A DNA stretch of 64,000 nucleotides from Cunninghamia lanceolata (Eukaryota > Streptophyta > Pinopsida > Cupressales > Cupressaceae), in NCBI GenBank assembly GCA_027924645.1, contig BSBN01000850.1, positions 1,767,501 through 1,831,500 on the forward strand, read 5' to 3'. The notes beneath the pieces were generated by a model. That model made no database searches. It worked only from the letters and a program-made list of their open reading frames with translations, and had not been told where the DNA came from. A program made the translations under genes and the position numbers. Of the stretch, positions 48,607 through 60,120 are shown in pieces. Positions within the stretch are counted from its first letter, which is position 1. Every line of letters begins with the position of its first letter.

Positions 48607-50170
48607 CTCTTACCTCTACATTGGTGGGTGAGTAGCTTGAATCGTGGGATTCTTCCTAAAAGTGACTTCAAAGTGTAGCATTCTCACTAGGGCCTCAAAA
48701 ATATTCCTTTTAGATTGGGTATAGTAGTCGTATTGTACCTAAGGAGTCCTCAAAGAAGAAGCCTCATTTGCAAAGACTACGTCCTCTTCTTCCACCCATG
48801 AGAAAAGCACATGCTCTAGGGCAATTTCAGCCTCTTTCTTAATGGACATTCCTTGCATCTGAGACACAAGACCACGTTTTGCACACTAGGTGATTGGTAT
48901 TGATATTGTGCTAATTAAGCTCTTTTTGTAGCCCTTGCCTTCTCTATTCTGCCACCTTCTGCCATAGATTTCCTCTAGTGCAATGTTTAGGCATATGAGC
49001 ATTATTGTAAGGACAGCACCATGCATTTGATTCTTCTATCAAATTATTCTGGCCTACAACCAACTCTCAATGAGGATTAGGTGCAACAACTTGTAAAGGT
49101 GTTAGAACTGGGATAATTCGATTTGATGGTTGCAACAGACCTAGCCTTTGGTTCCCTTGATAGTGATTAGACTGGTAAGGTAGATTGTTTCCTTGGAAAC
49201 CTCAATAGGGGGTCTCAGGTTTGTTGCCTTTTGAGGTTTATAAATTAATTTGAAAAACTCTATAGGATGTTTTTCATGTCTTCCATTTCAGATTCCTAAG
49301 GCACAAGTGCTGAGACTAGTGAGGCTTGAGACATTGGGTAAATGTACATGGAAGAGCTAGGTTATGGTGGACTACACAGTTCTGCCTGGGCAGGTATGGA
49401 TAGCTCTAGAAACACAAGCAAAGGAGGCCTTGGAGGAAGTTTCTTAGCATCTATCAAGTTGTTCTCAACCCTTATAGCCAAGTCATATGTATTAGGAAGA
49501 GTCTATCCTCCCAATGATTGAATCATGATTGCTATGTCAGAATTAAAAGCCTTTAGATAGAAAACAATTGCCATACCTTCTGGGGATCAGGCTTCTATTA
49601 GGATCCTTTGCCATGTCTTCTAAAACCTTGTATTGAAGTCTGCTATAGCTTCTTGAGGATCCCTCATGATGGTAATCAATTGTTGTAATAATTAGGATCT
49701 ATCTCCTTTCTCATTGAATCTATTGAAGAACAAGTCTCCCAATTGATCCTAGGTATTGATCAAACTCGGCCGAAGAGACCGATACCAATCTAAAGCTTTC
49801 CCTTTGAAGGTTGCCACAAGCAATTGTAGATCCACACTCTGTTCTGTCACATAGTGCATTGTGTACACATCTGCCACGTATTACAAATGTTCTGCTAGAG
49901 TCTTGAAATCTTCTCCCATAAATTTTGGGAACTTGCTTTTAAAGCATTTCCTAGGATAGGATCCCATGTATCTGGTGTAATTAGTGGAATCAATGGGCTA
50001 CCATTATTCCAATTAACAAAATTCCTTGGGGGTGTCGGATGAGCCATCTGTGATGCTAATGTGCCTATTTTGGTTCTTCTATGAGTGACAGTTACTAACT
50101 ATAGAACTAGAAGTGCTAGGTTATTTGTTGAATGACTCCTTATGATAGGCCCTTGGTGCATGAAATCAAG
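48607..50170 (-). pseudogene. gag: gypsy-3 gag remnant
   Basis: Gag text with stops: FPKFMGEDFKTLAEHL, VDLQLLVATFKGKALDWYRS, LGDLFFNRFNEKGDRS, and IMRDPQEAIADFNTRF between about 49950 and 49590. The capsid-like word order is that of Ty3/gypsy gag on the minus strand. No intact zinc knuckle is seen. Confidence 0.7.
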
Positions 50171-50405
50171 TCTCCAATCTAGCGACTAAAGTGGTCCCAC
50201 TAGGCGTACAAAAAACTATTGATAGCAAAACTTGCATTAAACTAACAGCAATGGGAAATCTTGAAATGTGGAACTTGCTTTCAAGATAACCTCTGAACTT
50301 TATAGAAGTTGTCCCTTCTTCTAATTCTTTGATTTGTGGGAAAAGGGAAAGAATACTGAATGTAAATAACTGTAAAATGAAACCTACATCAAGGTGATGT
50401 GCCAA

Positions 50406-51650
50406 AATGGATTTGAATTATAGACGAGGAAATGACTCACTATTTTCAATTATTGATAACAAAAAAATGAATCACATCTATTCAAATAGCATATATATGC
50501 ATGATTTAATAGTAGATTGTAGGTGTTATTACTAGCAACAAACCTTATAAGCCACAATATCGCAAATATAACAAAATAGAGACTAACAAATAAGCACAGA
50601 ATGTTATTTATCTTCATTGGTGAATGGAGAACAAAGCATAAAAGGCCAAAAGATGCACAGATACACAATATTCAATCTATTTTGAGAAACACCCATGAAG
50701 GCTTTTAGTCCTTTTACTGTTGTATTGAATATTTTTCCATCCTGAGAACAAGCTATAGATCTCACTTTTATACTAATTACTAAGCGAAGATCATTCTTAA
50801 GGAAACTAGAAACTAACTAAAATATAAAGCATAGAAAACTATTAGCTACAGTTCAGACTACATCTTTAGGGACTCAAAACCTGGATGATTTATGCTACTC
50901 TACATGAAGAAACATCTACCGCATGGGAGAGGATCGACCAATGGTGCAACAAAAGGAAATTTTCAGAAAACTTCCCTTCCGAAGACAGGTGGTGATGCCA
51001 CACATCCATCCTCCTTTATCTTCTCCATCAGGTCCCACTAAACATATTTAGGAGTCTTGATACATCACGATTCAAACATGTCCCACCACAATGTATGCTA
51101 CCTCCAAATCCCATAGTAATATTATGAGCAGAGGTGCCATGTGTCACCCTTCGGCTAATGGCACAATGGAAAGAACTGTCAGAATTGTTAGCCTCCAAAA
51201 GATGTGAGGATGTGACATTTGGAATCCACTTCCAGTGTCTTAAAGGAAACTTTCTATTGGAAGTAGACCATCACAAATATTATATTTAGGTTGCAACTCT
51301 TTTCTTAAGTTCAACTATTGTTTCTATTGGTGCCTTTGTCCATTTGAATCAAAATTGAATCTAACCATGAACCAAAACATATATTCAAAATGTAGGGCTT
51401 TTTCTCTACAATAATAAAGTACTATTCACTACTATTTAATTAATTCTTTTAGTTTAATTTGAGGTATGTTATTAATATACAAAAATATATGCAATTAATA
51501 TAAATATTACACAATAAATACAATATTATCACATTGGATAGTTTGAGTTTGTATGTTTTATGCAACTCTTTTGTCTAAGAACATAAAACATAGATATGGA
51601 CATCATATATAAAACGACATATGTTCTCAAGTTGTCATATTTAAAAATTA
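50406..51650. other. Gene-free spacer
   Basis: AT-rich with short random frames; nothing recognised. Confidence 0.5.
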
Positions 51651-51652
51651 TG

Positions 51653-51830
51653 ATTTCTAACAAGTGATTCCTTCTATTCCAAGTTATGTGTATTTAATGT
51701 CCTTTTTTGAAACCCTCAACCACTAATTCATATTCAAAAATCCTAATTTCTAACAAGTGATTCATCCTAGTCCAAGTTATGTGTAATTAATGTCCTTTTT
51801 TGAGACCCTCAACCACTACTAATTGAAGTA
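51653..51830. repeat. 93-bp tandem duplication
   Basis: The segment from ATTTCTAACAAGTGATTC through CCCTCAACCACTA at 51653 is repeated from 51746 with few changes. Confidence 0.85.
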
Positions 51831-52183
51831 CCTGCAAGGAAAACATAAGATGTAAGGCTCATCAAATGGTGTATAAATCACATTTAATATAGATTTCAAA
51901 TATGAAATTTATCTACTAATACTCAAATTTCAAAATGAACTCCCTCTCAGTCCACACCAACCCCTATCAACCAATAGAATTCATGTCCATGGATCAAACA
52001 ACTTAAAAATTTAAGAGGAAAAATTTCTATAAATTAAAACAAAGATTCAATAAATAACTCACATTCAATGTGTTAAATATGTCTAGATTTATCTCAATAT
52101 AGAGCTTATTACAACTACACAACTTATTAAATTGCTCTATTGTTCATTTTATTTCACTCTAGAGATTATTTGAAAACTATGAT

Positions 52184-52607
52184 ATGGATCAAGAGGCAAA
52201 CACAATGACATGTAGACTTGTTAGTGGTGATCCAAACTCAAATCCTTCACAATGGATGAGTTTTCATACAAGTGATATAAATTATGTGGAAAAAGATAAG
52301 CTTTTAGAATATGATGTGGTTATTCTAGATGCTCTTGTTAGATTTAAAAGGGGAGCAAAAATTAGGGATAATTGAACTCCTTGGAAGGAACATGAGACCT
52401 TATGCTACAATGTTGCTAAGGAGTGCTAAGGGTACAAGAATCTTTATGTACACTTTTGTCAAAGAGGAAGAAGCTGTAAATAATGGATTTAAAATCCTCT
52501 CCATTATCCATCCTACCAATGAATTTATCAAGTCATTCATCTTGGCCCTTAATCTTTCGACACAATCTAGTCCTCTAATTATTTTATCATTTATTTTTTA
52601 TAATTAG
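52184..52607 (+). other. Unrecognised open segment, two overlapping frames
   Basis: Frame 52184-52375 (63 codons) starts MDQEANTMTCRLVSGD and contains DKLLEYDVVILDALVRF. An overlapping frame runs to 52607. The string DKLLEYDVVILD loosely recalls the N-terminal DDKL-EYDALLLD block of plant PEP carboxylase, but the rest does not follow, so this is at best an exon fragment or chance. Confidence 0.2.
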
Positions 52608-55600
52608 TTATATCTATAATTAAAACTATGATGATGCAACTTTAAGTCACATTTCGGCCTCCTACAGAGGTGATCTATTTATTCTAGTCATTATGTGAAT
52701 AAAGATCAAATTTTTATCATTAGTTCATTTGTTTTTTATATATGCATTGACTAAACAAAATGGAGGACCACATAGATTCTCATTCTTTATCAACAAAGAA
52801 AAAAGTAGCCTAACATTCCAACATCATTCAACATCATATTAGTGCAAAATTTAAGATGTAGGACTACATATGTTCTCATTCTTTAGTAGCCAAGAAAAAA
52901 TTTGACCTAATGTTTCAATTCCATTGAACATGTTAGTGAAAAATTCTCACAAAAGACTTTGTTTCTCTCGACATTTTTTTAGTTGAACCGAAGAGAAATG
53001 AGCATAAAGATTTCAAAAATATGAAGTAATAAAAGAAGAAATTGTTCTTGATTATAGTGTGTGAGCTACAATTTCTTCTAATCAAGGAAAGAATAATCTT
53101 TACATTTTTTTTTCTAAAAAACATCCTAATCCTTCAAACATCTAATAGTTTGTCTTTGGTTTAAAAGTTGAAGCTCAATATGATGGAAAAAATAGATAAG
53201 TCAAGTATGTGTTTGGCATGAAAAAATCTCATGGAATACCTAAATAATCAATATAACATCATGATTCCCAACTAAAAAATTTAATAAAATTAGTTCTTTG
53301 ATGGTAAAATTAAAGAGGAATCTTACACTTTCAAGTAGATCTTCTCTAAAACACAAAAGGAGACAAATTCTTTTTATTAAAGGCTCTAGCTTGCAAGTGA
53401 TGTTATAGCTACATATCATTAATTTCATCAAGTTGAGAATGCAATAACAAATTCATAGGGTTAAACACACATTAACAAGTGTGTTAGTAATCTAAAAAAC
53501 CCAACTATAGTGCATATAATTTCTAGATTCTTCAATGAAAAAATGATAAAACCCTTTAAGAAAGATAATCATAGATATAATTTTCTTCATAGATCATTAA
53601 ATTAGTAAACCACAAATATAAAAATGAAAGACTTATGTACACTAGTGTTAAGACATGTCAAAATTTCTGACAAGTTGTTCTCTTTGTCCTCAACTTATAA
53701 GTTTGTATCATGTTGTTCTTTGCTTCTTTGATTCTATGTAAACCAAAGCATATTTATAACTTCCCTAATCACTAGAGCAAACATATACACTCATTCAACA
53801 AACCAAAACACAATACACCTTAATCAACACTAAATGTTTACTTTGTAATTCACTTATTGGGTTGTCTATGATGAACAAAGTCAGTGGAGGTGCCATGAAA
53901 CCTACTTACAAACCTCCAAAACTATAGGTAATCCCTATATTCCTCCTTATTATTCCCTCCATTCCTCCCCTTAAATGTATAAAAATAAGCCCCATTTTCT
54001 CTACACCTTTGTCAAACATATGATATGCCTTGTTTACTTCACACCTATGTCAAACATTGGATACATTCTATATTCAATGGCAAGAAATCATAGGGAAATG
54101 ATGATAATATTGGGTTAAATTTTCTTAAGATTGGGCAAGGCAATAGTTAGGGTTATGATTTTAGTTTAACAATAATACAAATTATTAAAATATTTTATTT
54201 AGTTTAAGAGTGTTTAGTATATAGGGTTAAATTATTTAACTTGTTAATTGTGTGTTTATATTATTAGGTATTAGAGATGTCGTAAAATAGGATTAAAAGA
54301 ATGATTTGAGTGTTAGTATGGATAAGACTAGGGAAAAGTTCTTAGTTTTTGGTGACATAGGATTGCCAGTGAACTTGGATGCTCATGCATCAACAATTAT
54401 GACGCATAGTCTTTGAAATTATATATATATATATATAATTTTATTTTATTACCTATGTTGTTATTGGCTTTATTTGGGCATTTTGAAGACATCCTCTTGT
54501 AGAAGACCCAAATGGGTATCTCCAATTCAATTTTTGTGCAAATTGGACAAAATTTGGCTAAGTTATAGCCAGTCAGAAAAATCATGAGTTCACGAATGGC
54601 TCAGTTCATTGATGACTCATTTCCATAATGGGTGACTTCGTCGACATGCCTATATACAAAGTTTATTATTGGTGAAGTTTCAAGTTTTAAAACTCTATTC
54701 ACAAAGTCTCAGGTTTTTTAACTTGCAAGTTCATCAATACTTCATTTCACCAACAATCCTTTAATGAGATGAAGTCAACATTTCATTGGTTCATGGAGAT
54801 GTTACATCGCTGATAGGAAGTGCTTAGTTCATAGGTTATGCAAATAGCTAATAAACTGATAAAGGCTTAAGCATGGATTTCAAGTTTTACCAAACTTGTT
54901 GATAATGTGTGGAAGTCAAATACTGGCAAAAATTCCAAGTTTGAAAAAAAGTTCATTTTCTGATGTGAATGGATCTCTGAGTTGGAAAAAATTGATATTT
55001 TCTAACTAGTTTGTAACTTTCAAAAATTGCCAATTTTGCCGACAGGGTTCGAGAAAGTTAATTTTTGCCGATAAAAGGGAATTGAAAACTTTGGTGGTTC
55101 AAAAAAGTTAAGTTTTTCTGATAACACACTTTGACAAACTTTAATTTCGTAAGCAGGACTTTTTGCCGACAGCCTCTATGTCAGAGAAGTTTAGGGTTTC
55201 AAACCTTAAGGCAAAGTTGATAAAGGATTCCTTGGTTCGAAGATATTATAATTTTTTGACAGCTTAAGGCTTACACTGACCAACAGTAGTTTGTAAAATT
55301 ATTATTTTTCTAATAAAGAAGGGATATGCTAAAGTTTGGAGAAGCAAACTTTTTCAGATAAGCATTTAGCATTGAGGTTCAGAAACCTGAACATTCGTCG
55401 ATAACATGGAAGTTTTGAAAAGTTTGTTTTTCCTGATAGAAGCAATGAAATGATATAAGATTCCATGTTTTGCAGAATGGGCATTTTGTTGATAATGCTT
55501 AGAGCCTGGACATATGTCTAAGATGATGGATATACAATAGCGACTGGGGATTTGTTTATGAAAGGGTTGATGATGGAGGTTTATTTTGTTCTAACAGTTA

Positions 55601-57008
55601 TGTGCAGTTGTATAACAATTTGGGGCAGTTGAACTATTTGAGCAGTATAACAAGCTTGCACACATTTTTTTAAAAGTATAATGGAAATAGAATAATATTT
55701 TATTATTTATCTAGATACAAGAAAAATTTTCATGAAGATGCACTAAATTTCATAATTGATGAGATGATAATGCATTTAGGATAGAATGAACTTGTAAAAA
55801 CTCACAAAATCATTCACCTATTTAGTATGGCCTTGCTTACAAAGCATAAAGTTGGTAAATCCTCTAGGCCAACTCATCAAATGAGTGAGTGAGATTTACA
55901 TCAAGGGAATAGAACCACTCTAAGTTGTAGTCATTTAAATTTCTAAGGAAGAGTTTTACCAAAATGTGGTCATCATAATTTAGATCAATACATGTAGCAT
56001 TAAACAAATGCACGTGTTGTAGTCACCCTTGCCATTATACATTTTGAATTGGCAAGCTATGAACACATGGGAAAAAGAGACAAAGAATGTTAGAAGAAAG
56101 AAGTTTATGGTGAATATTTATTGTAATCTCAATTCTAGATGATAAAGAGGGGAGAGCTTAGAAAGATGGTATTGCAAAACCCCATGCTCTAGACAAGATA
56201 TTTACGAGGATCATAGAAAGAAGAATGGAGGAGGGATAAGACTATAAGAGACATGGTTAGAAGAAGGAAAAATAAAATTTGAGATAGAAGAGGGAACAAA
56301 TATGTTTTGGAGATCATGGGATAGGAAAGAGGAGTGGATTTATGAATATATGTATAAGAAGTATGCAAAGTAGGCCAAGAAATAGGTAAGCTAAGAAGAG
56401 GAATATGTAAATTGAAGGGGCTGAGAGTTGTTGACTAGGCATGATAAGTGTTGTCATTGATGGCAACTAAGTCTCTACTACACATCCGCATTGCTTAATT
56501 TACCCATACTAGAAATCAGATTAAAGATTTGTCTAAGTCTGGGAAGTCAAGAACAGAGTGTGTGACAGGGTCCGGTATCTTGGTCCAGATCTCTTTGGTG
56601 GAAAGTCATAATTTTTTGTGGATCTGAGGTAGTCATAAGCATTTTTAAGACAATCTAAATCTAGATTTTTGGCCTCCGGTGATAAAGGATTAGAAATTTA
56701 TTAGCTTCTGAGTATTGGGTTAACAATTTGATAGAGCAGTCAGAAGAAGAACAGGTCGACCTTGTAAATAATCTTGGTTCCCGATGTATTGAAGTTGTTG
56801 ATTGGGAAAGAAATGATGACCAGTGATAGTAGCTGACCTAATTAATGATTAGTGAGTGCAATTTTTGGTTCGCGTCTCAAGTTATGCATGGATCTAGCTG
56901 ACAGAGAAGAGTATTTAATAAAGTTCCAAGTGTTCTTGAAGTTGATTGGAAAGTAATTAAAGATCAGGATGCGGATATATATAGCCGATGGATTTGGATG
57001 ATTTTGGT
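52608..57008. other. Gene-free AT-rich spacer
   Basis: No coding similarity seen. A short (TA)n run lies at 54419-54437. At 54560-55560 GATAA/CCGATA words recur without a clear period. The U3 part of the copia LTR that ends at 57549 probably starts somewhere after 56400, but I could not place it. Confidence 0.45.
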
Positions 57009-57036
57009 GTGTGTGTGTGTGTGTGTGTGTGTGTTG
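57009..57036. repeat. (GT)n microsatellite
   Basis: Dinucleotide run of about 28 bases. Confidence 0.9.
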
Positions 57037-57218
57037 TGACTATGGTGTAATTGCGAAAAGAGTAGAGATCAAAAGTTCAGATGTTAGCAGAGTAGTAAGA
57101 GGAGCAAAGTAAGGATGAAGTGTGTCAAGTCAGTTTTCTATGCTTAATTGGAACTGAACTCCAACATTGATAGATGCTAAATATTAGTTCAAATTCATTG
57201 TAATCTTCTTTCTATAGG

Positions 57219-57549
57219 CAGCGAGCCTTTTGTAGGCTGTGAGCCTTCTTTTGAGCAGTGAGCTTTGGGCAGTGAGCCTGAATGCATGTACATTCCCCAT
57301 TGTAATACTTTTAACACAGTATAATATTTGTGTGTTAACCCCCACCGTGCCCTTAACTGGGTTTCCACGTCAAAAATCTTGGTGTCAAGTGTGTTATTTA
57401 TGTTTCTTCTCATGTGTTATTGATTGATGCTGAAATGTTTGTATCATTAATTTGATTATAAGTTGCAAAGGAAGATTAAAGGTAGAAAAGTTTAAATTGT
57501 GTGACAACTGATTCACCCCCCCTCTTAGTTGTCTGAACCTAATCCAACA
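57219..57549 (+). repeat. copia LTR end, copy 1
   Basis: Contains GCAGTGAGCC-like short repeats (57219-57283), then a stretch from ATTCCCCATTGTAATACTTT to CCTAATCCAACA at 57549. Primer site TGGTATCAAAGA follows at 57552-57563. It is homologous to the copia-2 LTR end (read on minus at 46153). Confidence 0.8.
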
Positions 57550-57563
57550 ATTGGTATCAAAGA

Positions 57564-58061
57564 AAGGTTCCTTTGAAAAAGTTTAATAGTTTAAGGAAGG
57601 TCTGGGAAGGTAGTAAAATAGATGAATATAAGCTTCAAGGGAAACTTAATCTTGCCCTAGATGATCTTGAGCAGTCCAGGGCAAAAGTCCAAGAGCTGCA
57701 AGATAACCTCAAAAAGGCTGAAGAATTCATTGAGATTTTAAAAGGAAAATTGAGCAAATCCAATGCAAAAGGAGAGGAGCAACCTCTTCTATTGGGAAAT
57801 CATTATGAAGATAAGGCCCTGAAAGAGAAGACAAAGGAATGTGAAAATTTAGCTAAAGAAGTTGTTGTCCTAAAACATGAGATGGAATCTGGGGTGATGA
57901 GACTAACCAAGGAAATTGAAGATAGGAAGAAAACTGAAGAAGAGATGAATCAAAATCTGAAAGAGAGAACTGAAGAATGCTATAGATTGGATGGAATAGC
58001 TAGTCTCCTAGAATCTAATCCACAAGTAAGTAGAAACAATGAGAGAGAACTTGAGAAACAA
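57564..58061 (+). pseudogene. gag: copia gag coiled-coil fragment, copy 1
   Basis: Open from the primer site through the whole fragment (LRKVWEGSKIDEYKLQGKLN, LKKAEEFIEILKGKLSKS, KTKECENLAKEVVVLKHEME). It is long-helix, Lys/Glu-rich sequence like the coiled-coil stretch after the core of some copia gags. The reading starts without a true ATG (TTG near 57573). It runs on through the following LTR piece, giving 211 codons to a TGA at about 58206. No zinc knuckle, protease or RT is present. Confidence 0.65.
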
Positions 58062-58331
58062 TGTGCATTCCCCATTGTAATACTTTTAACAGAGTATAAT
58101 CTTTGTGGGTTAACCCCCACCATGGTTTTTCCCTTAACCGGGTTTCCACATCAAAAATCTTGGTGTCAAGTGTGTTATTTATGTTTATGCTCATGTGTTA
58201 TTGATTGATGCTGAAATGTTTGTATCATTAATTTGATTATAAGTTGCAAAGGAAGATTAAAGGTAGAAAAGTTTAAATTGTGTGACAACTGATTCACCCC
58301 CCCCTCTTAGTTGTCTGAACCTAATCCAACA
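58062..58331 (+). repeat. copia LTR end, copy 2
   Basis: Repeats the 57287-57549 segment and is again followed by TGGTATCAAAGA (58334-58345). Confidence 0.85.
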
Positions 58332-58345
58332 ATTGGTATCAAAGA

Positions 58346-58843
58346 AAGGTTCCTTTGAAAAAGTTTAATAGTTTAAGGAAGGTCTGGGAAGGTAGTAAAA
58401 TAGATGAATATAAGCTTCAAGGGAAACTTAATCTTGCCCTAGATGATCTTGAGCAGTCCAGGGCAAAAGTCCAAGAGCTGCAAGATAACCTCAAAAAGGC
58501 TGAAGACTTCATTGAGATTTTAAAAGGAAAATTGAGCAAATCCAATGCAAAAGGAGAGGAGCAACCTCTTCTATTGGGAAATCATTATGAAGATAAGGCC
58601 CTAAAAGAGAAGACAAAGGAATGTGAAAATTTAGCTAAAGAAGTTGTTGTCCTAAAACATGAGATGGAATCTGGGGTGATGAGACTAACCAAGGAAATTG
58701 AAGATAGGAAGAAAACTGAAGAAGAGATGAATCAAAATCTGAAAGAGAGAACTGAAGAATGCTATAGATTGGATGGAATAGCTGGTCTCCTAGAATCTAA
58801 TCCACAAGTAAGTAGAAACAATGAGAGAGAACTTGAGAAACAA
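58346..58843 (+). pseudogene. gag: copia gag coiled-coil fragment, copy 2
   Basis: Almost identical to copy 1, shifted by 782 bp. The encoded 211-codon frames differ at three residues I can see (Glu/Asp, Ser/Gly, Thr/Ile), the last of them within the LTR-derived tail. About ten nucleotide differences occur in the whole unit, so the duplication is recent compared with the other elements here. Confidence 0.65.
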
Positions 58844-59116
58844 TGTGCATTCCCCATTGTAATACTTTTAATAGAGTATAATCTTTGTGGGTTAACCCCC
58901 ACCATGGTTTTTCCCTTAACCGGGTTTCCACATCAAAAATCTTGGTGTCAAGTGTGTTATTTATGTTTATGCTCATGTGTTATTGATTGATGCTGAAATG
59001 TTTGTATTATTAATTTGATTATAAGTTGCAAAGGAAGATTAAAGGTAGAAAAGTTTGAATTGTGTGACAACTGATTCAACACCCCCCCCCCCTAGTTGTC
59101 TGGACCTAATCCAGCA
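58844..59116 (+). repeat. copia LTR end, copy 3
   Basis: Ends CCTAATCCAGCA at 59116. It is not followed by a primer site but by unrelated sequence, so it is the right boundary of the array. Confidence 0.8.
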
Positions 59117-59659
59117 AGAGTGTGGGATGGGAACATCATGGGAATTTCACAATAAAAAAAAATATGTAAACAATTGTAGGAAAGGCTCACTATCGTGTGA
59201 GGGTTAGTGAAGGGAAATGAATGAACAATAGAGTTAGTAGTAGAGAGGGAAGAATGCATGTGGGTAATTATAGTAGGATTTGGCACAAAGAACTAAGGTT
59301 TTGTAAGGGAAGGTTGACGAGGAGTGAGAAAAGCATAAGAGGATACAAATGTACGAACAACATAGGCTATGGAAGTAGAAGAATCCATAGGTTGTGAAGA
59401 ATGAAAGTGGGGAGATTTAGGACCATTTTCTTGGATAATATGACTAATACATTGGAGGATGTCTTAAAACTCAATATGGAACATAAGCATGGTATATAAA
59501 AGGCATTGACTAGAGAATAAGGTTTGGTTCCATCCTCAAGGTTGCCAACCTAATCGTGAAGGATCTATGAGTGAGAGGATATCTTTTAACACTTGTCAAA
59601 TTTCATATGGGAGATGTAAGCATCATGATCAAAGTGATAATCGATGGTAGAAGTAAAAG

Positions 59660-59695
59660 GAGGAACTTCCTTGAGGAGGGAAATGGGAGGAAAAT
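59660..59695 (+). other. Polypurine tract before an LTR start
   Basis: Purine-rich run (AGGAGG, GAGGAGGGAAATGGGAGGAAAA) ending directly before TGTAATGTCCC at 59696. It marks the 3' end of an unidentified LTR element lying to the left. No coding part of it is recognised between 59117 and 59660. Confidence 0.65.
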
Positions 59696-60120
59696 GTAAT
59701 GTCCCTTTGCTGCATCAATCTCTATTCTATCCAAATTCACAAAACCAAATGGAACAAGCATATAAGATAGTTAGGGATACATTTCTTTACTTAAGAAAAA
59801 GATGGATTAATTCTATTCTAGAAGCATGCAATCAATTAGGTAACATTACAAACACAGTTCATGAAATAAATCTATTATTATTTCAAGGGAATCATATATT
59901 CATCATTATGCAACAAGTTATAACTTTCTCAATAGTCCTTTGACATATGGATTGGAAAAGAAATTGCAGTATGGTGCCTTTAGCCATTCTCTCTGCTTTT
60001 CAGTACAATAGGGTGCCCATCTAGTTGTTCTCCCTATTTGCCATTGTAGCGGGGTGCCCTAATCCATTCTCTCCCTTAAAGAAGATATCATTCCTCCCCT
60101 TCTATCAGACTATTGTAGTA
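59696..60120 (+). repeat. LTR start (TGTAATGTCCC family)
   Basis: TGTAATGTCCCTTTGCTG opens an LTR whose right end I cannot place. Three degenerate units of about 40 bp centred on GGTGCC at 59973, 60012 and 60053 lie inside. A 99-codon plus frame (59644-59943) spans the PPT and LTR and is not a gene. Confidence 0.5.

Noticed and set aside
59644..59943. 99-codon plus frame with MVEVKGGTSLRREMGGK start
   Set aside because: It spans a polypurine tract and an LTR start, so it is not a coding unit.
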